A stretch of DNA of 64,000 nucleotides from Rhodococcus sp. ARC_M5. Its GTDB lineage: Bacteria; Actinomycetota; Actinomycetes; Mycobacteriales; Mycobacteriaceae. The notes beneath the pieces are model-generated. The model was not told the DNA's origin, did not search any database, and worked only from the letters and a program-made list of their open reading frames with translations. Positions 24,635-31,851 of the stretch are shown in pieces; position 1 is the first letter of the stretch; every line of letters starts with the position of its first letter. The DNA is taken from assembly GCF_022810405.1 (NCBI RefSeq), contig NZ_JALGQE010000001.1, positions 620,001-684,000 of the forward strand, given 5' to 3'. Position numbers and translations under genes: made by a program.

Positions 24635-26659
24635 ATGAATTCTTCATCCTTCACCGTGGTCGAGGCCGATGTCGCCGGAGTTTCCGCTGCGCTCGCCGAG
24701 GGCACCGTGACGAGCGTCGAACTGGTGGCGCGCTACCTCAATCGAATCGGCCACTACGACCGCACCGGAATCGCACTGAACGCCGTACCGGTACTCAACC
24801 CCGACGCGTTCGAGGAAGCCCGCGCAGCCGACCGACGTCGGAGCGCTGGACAGGCTCTCGGCCCGATGGACGGAATTCCCTACACCGCCAAGGCCAGCTA
24901 CAAGGTGCGCGGCCTTCCTGCGACGGCCGGATCGCCCGCATTCGAGGGTCTCATCGCGACCGACGACGCGTTCGCGGTGGCCCAACTCCGAGCGGCCGGT
25001 GCGATCTGCCTGGGCCTGACCAACATGCCTCCGATGGCCGCGGGCGGGATGCAGCGCGGGCTCTACGGGCGTGCCGAAAGCCCCTACGCCGCAGAGTTTC
25101 TCACCTCGGCATTCGGCTCGGGATCGTCCAACGGCTCGGGTACGGCGACAGCTGCCAGCTTCGCTACCTTCGGGCTCGCCGAGGAGACCTGGTCCTCTGG
25201 GCGCGCCCCCGCGTCGAACAACGCTCTCGTCGCTTACACGCCCTCTCGCGGGGTGATTTCGGTGCGGGGTAATTGGCCGCTGGTGCCTACGATGGATGTC
25301 GTTGTGCCACATGCGCGTACGGTCGACGACCTACTGCAACTGCTGGACGTGGTCGTGGCCGACGACGCGGTCACCGAGGGCGACCTGTGGCGTATGCAGG
25401 ACTGGGTTCCGATCCCCCGGGCGTCGGAGGTCAGGCCCACGTCCTTCACCGATCTGCCGCCGCTGCCGCTGCAGGGACTTCGACTCGCCGTCCCGCGCCT
25501 GTACGTCAACGGCGATCCCGACAGTGCGTATCCGATCCACACCCGCGATTCGGTGATGGCTCTGTGGCACACCATGCGCGACGATCTGGTGGCTGCAGGT
25601 GCAGAAGTCATCGAAACCGACTTCCCCGTCGTGGAGAATTACGAAGGCCTGCATCCGGATTCGCAGACCATGGTCGACCGCGGCCTGGTTCCCGCCGAGT
25701 TCCTCGAACGCGAGCTGGAGGAACTCTCGGTGTGGGCGTTCGACAGCTTTTTGGCCGCGAACGGTCAACCCGGACTCAGCGGCCTGGCCGAGACCGACGG
25801 GGCGCGCATTTTCCCCCACCCCACCGGCGCGCTACCCGATCGCTACGGCATCCTGCCGTTCGACACGTCCTACGATCTGGCGGATTACGTTCCCATGGCG
25901 GCGGCAGGCGTGACGCCGTTCGACCGTATTCCGTCCGTGGAGGCGGGGATGCGCGGACTGGAAGAGGTCCGCCGCGTCGATTTCGAGAAGTGGTTGCAGG
26001 ACAATCGGTTCGACGCCGTCATCTTTCCTGCCGTTGCCGACGTGGGCCCCGCCGACGCCGATGTCGACGTCGCGTCCGCCGATATCGCCTGGCGCAACGG
26101 AGTCTGGGTGGCCAACGGCAATCTCGTGCCCCGCCACCTCGGCATACCCACCGTCACCGTTCCCATGGGGTCGATGAACGACACGTCGATGCCGGTCGGC
26201 TTGACCCTCGCCGGTGCTGCCTACTCCGATACGACACTGCTGCAGATCGCTCGTTCCGTCGACGCCCTCGGGGCACGACGAGTGGCACCCGCACGCACCC
26301 CGGCACTGACCGACGAGCAAGTGTTCGACGGTATCGGCCACGCCGGTGAATCGGATGCCGCCATCGCAGTGACCGACGTGCAGATAAAGCCGGGCTCCGC
26401 GGGCGAAGAGCTCACCTTCGTCGTCCGGATCGACGGCGGTTCCGTCGATGACGTACAGGCTTTCGTCGACGGGGTGCGAGTGCCGCTCCACATGACGGGC
26501 AGCGCTGCCACCGGGACGGTATCGATTCCGCAGGGTTCGTACGACGCCCTGCACAGTGCGTGGCGGGCACCGTACGGCCCCCTCGTCGTCGCCGTCGCCC
26601 GCTGCGCAGACGGCGGTGTCGCCGGAGCTATGGCCACGACCGACGGATCGCCTCTCTGA
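24635..26659 (+). CDS. Amidase-signature family enzyme with C-terminal extension
   Basis: 674 residues from ATG 24635. Ser-cis-Ser-Lys amidase: Lys in GIPYTAKASYKVRG (near 82), cis-Ser region FGSGSSNGSGTA (near 168) and nucleophile region ETWSSGRAPASN (near 192). The signature deviates from the common GGSSGG/DTGGSIR pattern but all three catalytic positions can be placed. After about residue 565 there is a ~110-residue beta-rich extension not part of the amidase fold. Catalyses hydrolysis of an amide; substrate unknown. No signal peptide. Divergent TetR gene 105 bases upstream is the likely regulator; the neighbourhood suggests an amide arising in polyamine breakdown. Confidence 0.85.
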   Translation: MNSSSFTVVEADVAGVSAALAEGTVTSVELVARYLNRIGHYDRTGIALNAVPVLNPDAFEEARAADRRRSAGQALGPMDGIPYTAKASYKVRGLPATAGSPAFEGLIATDDAFAVAQLRAAGAICLGLTNMPPMAAGGMQRGLYGRAESPYAAEFLTSAFGSGSSNGSGTATAASFATFGLAEETWSSGRAPASNNALVAYTPSRGVISVRGNWPLVPTMDVVVPHARTVDDLLQLLDVVVADDAVTEGDLWRMQDWVPIPRASEVRPTSFTDLPPLPLQGLRLAVPRLYVNGDPDSAYPIHTRDSVMALWHTMRDDLVAAGAEVIETDFPVVENYEGLHPDSQTMVDRGLVPAEFLERELEELSVWAFDSFLAANGQPGLSGLAETDGARIFPHPTGALPDRYGILPFDTSYDLADYVPMAAAGVTPFDRIPSVEAGMRGLEEVRRVDFEKWLQDNRFDAVIFPAVADVGPADADVDVASADIAWRNGVWVANGNLVPRHLGIPTVTVPMGSMNDTSMPVGLTLAGAAYSDTTLLQIARSVDALGARRVAPARTPALTDEQVFDGIGHAGESDAAIAVTDVQIKPGSAGEELTFVVRIDGGSVDDVQAFVDGVRVPLHMTGSAATGTVSIPQGSYDALHSAWRAPYGPLVVAVARCADGGVAGAMATTDGSPL

Positions 26660-26758
26660 ACAGGCCTGCTCCGCCAGGGTGGCCCACGCGATATCGTCGT
26701 CATCATCGAAATATGTTCGCAACAGCCACAGTTCGGAGTTGTTCGTACCGTCGGCCAT
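26660..26758 (-). pseudogene. N-terminal remnant resembling DUF6924
   Basis: A leftward start (ATG 26758) encodes about 33 protein-like residues, including ELWLLRTYFDDDDDIAWATL, comparable to LLIRTDFSDDVAWRDTA in the DUF6924 protein at the left end of the window. After that the frame runs antisense into the amidase gene and loses likeness. Probably a gene truncated when the amidase region was inserted. Confidence 0.4.
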
Positions 26759-26801
26759 GGAGATCCAATCCGAGAACTGTGGGGTGCACCGAACCGTTCG
26801 G

Positions 26802-27752
26802 TCAGGCGGAGGGGACGGCCCGGAGTTGCAGGGGCACGTTGTCGGCCAGAAACGTCAGTTGATCTCGTATCACCGAGGAGAACAGTGGCTCGACGTACGG
26901 ATCGAAATGGCCACCGTCGTAGGTCCGTACCGTGGCCTTGCGAACCTTTGCCGCGGCGCGCTGTGCGACGGCAGCCGGGGTCACGGAATCGTCGGACGCG
27001 ATCTGCACCAGTGTGGGGCAGTCGATCGCGGACATCGTACGGCCTGGGGAATACCGCCAGATCTTCAGCAATATCCGCGCCGCCACGGTCTCCGGGTAGT
27101 CGCCGTCGGTCAGGCCCGACTCGAGAACCAAGCGGTCACGCCCTGTCATCGCGTCGGGTGAGACCATCACTGCTCGCGTGCCAGGAAGCCCGACACTGTC
27201 GACGTAGTGCGGCGATCGTCCGAGGACTGCGCTGACGCTGTCGCTGATGGCGGCCGGTGCCAGCCGCAACGCCTGCCTGAACCCGGTCGCGCGAACGGCG
27301 GCGATGCCGTCGATGTGGGGCACCTGGGCGATGATCGCGGCGAACCGAACGCCGTTGCCCGCCAGCGTGAGTACGTGGCCGCCGGCGAAGGACGTACCCC
27401 ATCCGACGATTCGGTTCTCGTCGACGCCGTCGAGCGAGCGAGCGAAGTCGACTGCGCTTCGCCAATCGGCAAGCTGCGAATCCACGTCCAACAGTTGGCG
27501 GGGTTCGCCGTCGCTGTCCCCGAAGTACCGATAGTCGAAGACGCAGACCACGTAGCCGGCCGCAACGAAACGCTCGGCGTACGCGTAGAGGCGCATCGCC
27601 CGGGGAGAGCCGAATCCGTGCGCCATCACGATTGCCGGCAAGTCCCTGGCGGCAGAAGTGTCGGGACGGAAGACCGTAGCCGCGCAACGAACTCCGTCCG
27701 ACATGAACGATGTTTCGGTACGGGTGAAGCCGGCGTGTTCGTCGGTGGTCAT
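26802..27752 (-). CDS. Alpha/beta hydrolase (dienelactone/peptidase S15-like)
   Basis: 316 residues from ATG 27752 with AGAGAGAC upstream. Alpha/beta hydrolase: VMAHGFGSPRAMRLYAYAERF, DYRYFGDSDGEPRQ, nucleophile elbow WGTSFAGGH (Ser near 141), Asp in QIASDDSVTP and His in YDGGHFDPY. These features match the cytosolic hydrolases annotated as acetylxylan esterase/dienelactone-like. Substrate unknown. It follows the SDR gene on the same strand (gap 41 bases) and may be in its operon, hence under the TetR whose operators precede the SDR gene. Confidence 0.85.
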   Translation of the reverse strand: MTTDEHAGFTRTETSFMSDGVRCAATVFRPDTSAARDLPAIVMAHGFGSPRAMRLYAYAERFVAAGYVVCVFDYRYFGDSDGEPRQLLDVDSQLADWRSAVDFARSLDGVDENRIVGWGTSFAGGHVLTLAGNGVRFAAIIAQVPHIDGIAAVRATGFRQALRLAPAAISDSVSAVLGRSPHYVDSVGLPGTRAVMVSPDAMTGRDRLVLESGLTDGDYPETVAARILLKIWRYSPGRTMSAIDCPTLVQIASDDSVTPAAVAQRAAAKVRKATVRTYDGGHFDPYVEPLFSSVIRDQLTFLADNVPLQLRAVPSA

Positions 27753-27793
27753 GCGTGTGTCTCTCTGTTCTGCGGCGGGGCAGTGATCGGATC

Positions 27794-28591
27794 TCACTGC
27801 TTGAAAGGGTTGAGGGTTTTACCGAGGTAGTACCCGATGCGAGTCGGAATCGGCTTCGCTGCAGCGGCTGTCACTTTGTTGACCATCCCGGGTACGCATA
27901 CCGGCGTGCCGTTGTTCACTGCCCGCCATCCTTCTCGCACGACATCCTCGGGGGTCTGCCACAGAAGGGAGGGCAGCTTGGAGGTCGCTGCATCTCGAGT
28001 TCCCATGACGTCGTGGAACTCACTGTGGGTGAAACCGGGACAGAGCGCAGTCACGTGGATGCCGTGCGGCCGCAACTCCATGTCGAGTGCTTGCGACATG
28101 TCGAGCACATAGGACTTGATTCCGGTGTACAGCAGACTTGCACCTGGAGGAAGCAACGCCGCCAACGACGACAGATTCACGATTCGGCCGTATCCGCGTT
28201 CTTTCATGCCGGGCACCGTGAGATGAGCGAGTTCGGTGACGGCAGTGATCATCACCTGTATCTCCGCGGCGTGTGCGTCGAACGGCGCATCTGCGAACGT
28301 GGAGTTCCCCGACATGCCCGCGTTGTTGACGAGGATATCGACGTCGACACCGAGGGATGTCATTTTCTCGAAGATGGCCCGGGGCGCAGAGCGATCGGCG
28401 AGGTCCGCAGGCACGACATCGCATCGCACACCGTGCTGGGACGACAGCTCGTCCGCCAGTGCGGTGAGTCGGTCCTCGCGCCGCGCGACGAGAACGAGGT
28501 TGTGCCCCTCGGCCGCGAGGTGTCGAGCAAAAGCCGCGCCTATACCCGCTGACGCTCCGGTGATCAGTGCAGTTCTTCCGGTCTTCGACAT
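27794..28591 (-). CDS. Classical short-chain dehydrogenase/reductase
   Basis: 265 residues, ATG 28591. NAD(P)-binding TGASAGIGAAFARHLA, VARRED (Arg-rich, favouring NADP), NNAG at 90, Ser in VNLSSLAALLPPG and catalytic Tyr/Lys in YTGIKSYV. Oxidises or reduces an alcohol/ketone; substrate unknown. Divergent from a TetR gene, with two matching 17-bp dyads between them, so it is very probably that regulator's target. Confidence 0.9.
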   Translation of the reverse strand: MSKTGRTALITGASAGIGAAFARHLAAEGHNLVLVARREDRLTALADELSSQHGVRCDVVPADLADRSAPRAIFEKMTSLGVDVDILVNNAGMSGNSTFADAPFDAHAAEIQVMITAVTELAHLTVPGMKERGYGRIVNLSSLAALLPPGASLLYTGIKSYVLDMSQALDMELRPHGIHVTALCPGFTHSEFHDVMGTRDAATSKLPSLLWQTPEDVVREGWRAVNNGTPVCVPGMVNKVTAAAAKPIPTRIGYYLGKTLNPFKQ

Positions 28592-28606
28592 CGACGGGCC
28601 TCCACT

Positions 28607-28623
28607 CTTGAACGGTATTCAAG
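28607..28623. promoter_or_regulatory. TetR operator 1, CTTGAA-N5-TTCAAG
   Basis: Perfect dyad with 6-base arms and a 5-base spacer (CGGTA), 15 bases upstream of the SDR start. Identical arms recur at 28638-28654; centres are 31 bases apart, about three helical turns. Confidence 0.75.
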
Positions 28624-28637
28624 GACCGTAGCAGGGT

Positions 28638-28654
28638 CTTGAAGACCATTCAAG
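28638..28654. promoter_or_regulatory. TetR operator 2, CTTGAA-N5-TTCAAG
   Basis: Second copy of the dyad (spacer GACCA), ending 14 bases before the TetR ATG at 28669. The pair sits between the divergent SDR and TetR genes and would let one regulator control both. Confidence 0.75.
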
Positions 28655-28668
28655 ATAAGGTTGGTCGT

Positions 28669-29232
28669 ATGCCCAGGAATCGCGGACTTCACGACCGGGA
28701 TAGCAAGCGCGAGGACATCGTGGTCGCCGCCCGCGAGATGTTCGTGTCCGACGGCTTCGATCGCACCTCGATCAGCCGTCTCGCGAAAGCAGCGGGTGTC
28801 ACCGCGAACACGCTGTACTGGTACTTCGGAGACAAGGACGACATCCTGGTCGCTGTCCTGACGGCCATCGCCGCCGAAGATGCCACGGACTATCTCGACA
28901 TCGTCGACCTACCGCTGGCCGACCGGCTGTTCTGGCTGGTGGAGCGGCTGAGAAAAGTAGGCCCGCTGGTCTCCACCGTGCACGATCGGGTGACCGAGTC
29001 CGAGGCAATCAATGAGTGGCACAACGGATTTCATGCCTTCGCGGAATCGCTGTTCGCCGCCGATATCGACGCTGCAGGCCTGTCCGGTGAGGCGGCCGAT
29101 GCCATGCTCCGCATCGGTACGTTCGTCGTCGAGGGATTGCTGACTCACGCGGCGTCACCTGAAGCCTCCCGAGCAGTCATCGACCAACTCGTCGACACCA
29201 TCGCACCCGCACCAGGAAGTGATCAACCATGA
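28669..29232 (+). CDS. TetR-family regulator
   Basis: 187 residues from ATG 28669. N-terminal HTH: REDIVVAAREMFVSDGFD, then RLAKAAGVTANTLYWYFGDK (recognition helix TANTLYWYF). The C-terminal ligand domain is unassigned. The gene overlaps the lipase gene by four bases, so both are cotranscribed. The double dyad at 28607-28654 is the expected autoregulatory operator, also controlling the divergent SDR. Confidence 0.92.
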   Translation: MPRNRGLHDRDSKREDIVVAAREMFVSDGFDRTSISRLAKAAGVTANTLYWYFGDKDDILVAVLTAIAAEDATDYLDIVDLPLADRLFWLVERLRKVGPLVSTVHDRVTESEAINEWHNGFHAFAESLFAADIDAAGLSGEAADAMLRIGTFVVEGLLTHAASPEASRAVIDQLVDTIAPAPGSDQP

Positions 29233-30542
29233 GTATCGAACCCGATTCCGCGTCGACCGCTCGTCCGCGAGCAACGGCCGACCATGCCGACTCGGAATCG
29301 ATCATCGCGATTCCGAGTATGGACCCGTTCTATCGGGCACCGGCCGGTTTCGAGCGCGCGGAGCCGGGGACCGTGTTGCGGTCCCGCGAGGTGACCCTCG
29401 CGTTGTTCGGCGTCATTCGTCAGAAGGTGTCGGCCTGGCAACTTCTGTACCGGACCACCAGCCTCGACGGGGCAGCGCGTGTCGCGGTCACGACGGTGGT
29501 GCTTCCGGTCGGGGACCGACAGCGACCGCAACGCGCCCTGCTGTCCTACCAGTGCGCGATCGACGCCGTGTCGGATCGATGCTTCCCGTCTTACGTCCTG
29601 CGGGCGGGCGCTCGAGCCGTCGGCTCCGTACCGCAGTTCGAGTTCATGATCATCCTGTATGCCCTGCGCCGCGGATGGGTTCTGTCCCTCCCCGATCACG
29701 AGGGCATGGACGGGCAGTGGGGAGCACCCATCGAGCCCGGTTACTGCGCCCTCGACGGCGTCCGCGCGGCGCTGTCTTTCGAGCCGCTCGACCTCACCGA
29801 CACCACCCCTGTCGCTCTGTGGGGGTACTCGGGTGGCGGATTGGCGACGTCATGGGCCGCCGAGGCTGCGGCCGACTACGCCCCTGAACTCGACATCGTC
29901 GGCGCTGCGCTCGGATCACCCGTCGGCGATCCCGGGTCCGCATTTTCCCGCCTCAACGGCACGATCTTCGCGGCGCTGCCCGCGATGGTGGTGGAGGGCC
30001 TGCGACGCACCTACCCCGTGCTCGACCGGCTCGTTCGCGAACACGTCGCCGCTGCGGGGCTCGACACACTCTCATCCCTCCACCGAAAGACGACAGTCCA
30101 CGCCGTCATGTCGATGGTGATGCACGATCTGGAGCGGCACCTCGATATCCCGATGGCAGACCTCCTGGCGACACCCGAGATGGTGCAGATCTTCCAAGAT
30201 ATCCAGCCCGGCAAGTCGGCACCCGACTTTCCACTTCTGGTGGTGCAGGCGGTGCATGATCCGATGATCGACGTGGACGACGTGGACGGGCAAGTACGCC
30301 GGTATCGCGCTGCCGGAGCGAACGTCACGTACATCCGCGATCGCCTCAGCGAGCACCTGTCGCTGCACCCGATCGCAGCCCCCGTCACTCTGAATTGGCT
30401 CGCGGACCGCTTCGCGGGCAAGCCGACCGACGAATCGTCGACGAACACGGTGTGGTCACTGGCCGGATCGTTGCCAGGGTTGCGCGGATTGCTCGGTCTC
30501 GCTGTTTCCACCGGACGCGCATTCGCCGGCCGGATCGGTTGA
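29229..30542 (+). CDS. Secretory-lipase-family (LIP) hydrolase
   Basis: 437 residues, ATGA overlap with TetR. Alpha/beta hydrolase of the fungal/actinobacterial secretory lipase family: DPFYRAPAGFERAEPGTVLR near the N-terminus, LPDHEGMDGQWGAP, nucleophile in ALWGYSGGGLATSW (near 200), later Asp in AVHDPMIDVDD and His in SEHLSLHP. There is no obvious signal peptide, unlike secreted members, so it may act in the cytosol. Paralogue of 35243-36424. Being cotranscribed with TetR suggests lipid or ester degradation together with the SDR. Confidence 0.85.
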   Translation: MSIEPDSASTARPRATADHADSESIIAIPSMDPFYRAPAGFERAEPGTVLRSREVTLALFGVIRQKVSAWQLLYRTTSLDGAARVAVTTVVLPVGDRQRPQRALLSYQCAIDAVSDRCFPSYVLRAGARAVGSVPQFEFMIILYALRRGWVLSLPDHEGMDGQWGAPIEPGYCALDGVRAALSFEPLDLTDTTPVALWGYSGGGLATSWAAEAAADYAPELDIVGAALGSPVGDPGSAFSRLNGTIFAALPAMVVEGLRRTYPVLDRLVREHVAAAGLDTLSSLHRKTTVHAVMSMVMHDLERHLDIPMADLLATPEMVQIFQDIQPGKSAPDFPLLVVQAVHDPMIDVDDVDGQVRRYRAAGANVTYIRDRLSEHLSLHPIAAPVTLNWLADRFAGKPTDESSTNTVWSLAGSLPGLRGLLGLAVSTGRAFAGRIG

Positions 30543-30598
30543 TGCACAACCACATCGAAATCCGAAAGCGCCTTACGCGAGCCGGTCAAAGACACCGG

Positions 30599-31762
30599 TC
30601 AGCGACCCGACGGTAAGGCGGACAGAAACAAGCGCAGATCCGCGGCAAGGCGCTCCGGCTCCTCCATCGCCGCGAAGTGCCCACCGTGATCCGGAATCTC
30701 GGTCCAGTGCACGATGTCGAACTCTTGTTCCGCAAGGTGCCTGATGCCGATGTCGTGCGCGAACATGATGGCACCGACCGGTTGCGACGGCTTCGCCTGC
30801 GGATCGCCCCAGGCCCCTCCATCGGCCGCGTAGACGGTATAAGCGGCGCTACCGGCGCTCCGCGTCAACCAATACAGGGTGACGTGGGCGAGAATCCGGC
30901 TACGGCCGAGAGCACCATCCGGTTCCTCGTCGAACGGGTAGGTCCACGCGCGGAATTTGTCCAGCATCCATGACAACTGACCGATGGGACTGTCGGTCAG
31001 AGCAGCACCGATCAGTTGCGGACGAGTCGACTGGATGGAGATGTACCCGAACTCCGACTTCATGAACTCGCCCACACGCCGGTAGCGGTCCAATTCGGTT
31101 TCGGTGCAACGCTTCTGCTCCTCCTCGTCGGGTTCTTGGAAGGGTGCACCGATGGACCCGTTGACATGAATGGCGGCGCAATGCTCCGGATCGAGACGAC
31201 CCATCGCCGGTGCCACTCCGGCACCGTAGTCGCCGCCCTGCACGACGTACGAGCCGTACCCGAGGCAGCTCATCAATTCGACGAAAGCCTGAGCCACGCG
31301 GTCGGTACTCCAGCCGTCGCCCGACAGCGGCGTGGAGAAGGCGAATCCGGGGACAGACGGCACGATCACGTCGAAGGCCTGAAGATCGACATCGTCCGGC
31401 TCGGTCAGCAGCGGAATGAGATCGAGGAACTCCATGTACGAACCCGGCCACCCGTGACACAGCAGAACAGGAGTGGAGTCGGCTCGCGACGACCGCACGT
31501 GCAGGTAGTGGATGCGCTGCCCGTCGATCTCCACCACGTACTGAGGAAACGACGCGAGCTGCTTCTCCACCTCTCGCCAGCTGAAGTCGTCGACCCAGCT
31601 GGTCGCCATCGACCGCAGAACGGAGATCGGGACTCCGGTGCTCCAGTCATCGGCACCGAGGGGTTCGGGCAGACGTGCGTCCCGAACACGCCGGGCCAAG
31701 TCGTCGAGCTCCGACTGCGGGACGTCGACAACGAACGGGATGGGAGCTTCAGTGATTGTCAT
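30599..31762 (-). CDS. Epoxide hydrolase (microsomal/EHN type)
   Basis: 387 residues from ATG 31762; no ribosome site is visible. N-terminal EHN domain (PFVVDVPQSELDDLARRVRD, FSWREVEKQLASFPQ), then alpha/beta hydrolase with HGWPGSYMEFLD oxyanion motif, nucleophile Asp in QGGDYGAG (near 180) and His in PDHGGHFAAMEEP near 362. Catalyses hydrolysis of epoxides to diols. A Tyr (YTVYAADGG region) may supply the acid. Converges with the lipase gene. Confidence 0.9.
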   Translation of the reverse strand: MTITEAPIPFVVDVPQSELDDLARRVRDARLPEPLGADDWSTGVPISVLRSMATSWVDDFSWREVEKQLASFPQYVVEIDGQRIHYLHVRSSRADSTPVLLCHGWPGSYMEFLDLIPLLTEPDDVDLQAFDVIVPSVPGFAFSTPLSGDGWSTDRVAQAFVELMSCLGYGSYVVQGGDYGAGVAPAMGRLDPEHCAAIHVNGSIGAPFQEPDEEEQKRCTETELDRYRRVGEFMKSEFGYISIQSTRPQLIGAALTDSPIGQLSWMLDKFRAWTYPFDEEPDGALGRSRILAHVTLYWLTRSAGSAAYTVYAADGGAWGDPQAKPSQPVGAIMFAHDIGIRHLAEQEFDIVHWTEIPDHGGHFAAMEEPERLAADLRLFLSALPSGR

Positions 31763-31851
31763 GACGTCATCATGAGACCTATCGCGGACAGCTACGGTCC
31801 GGAATCGACCGTCAGGCTGAAAGCTCGAGCACGACAAGACGAAGCGACAGT

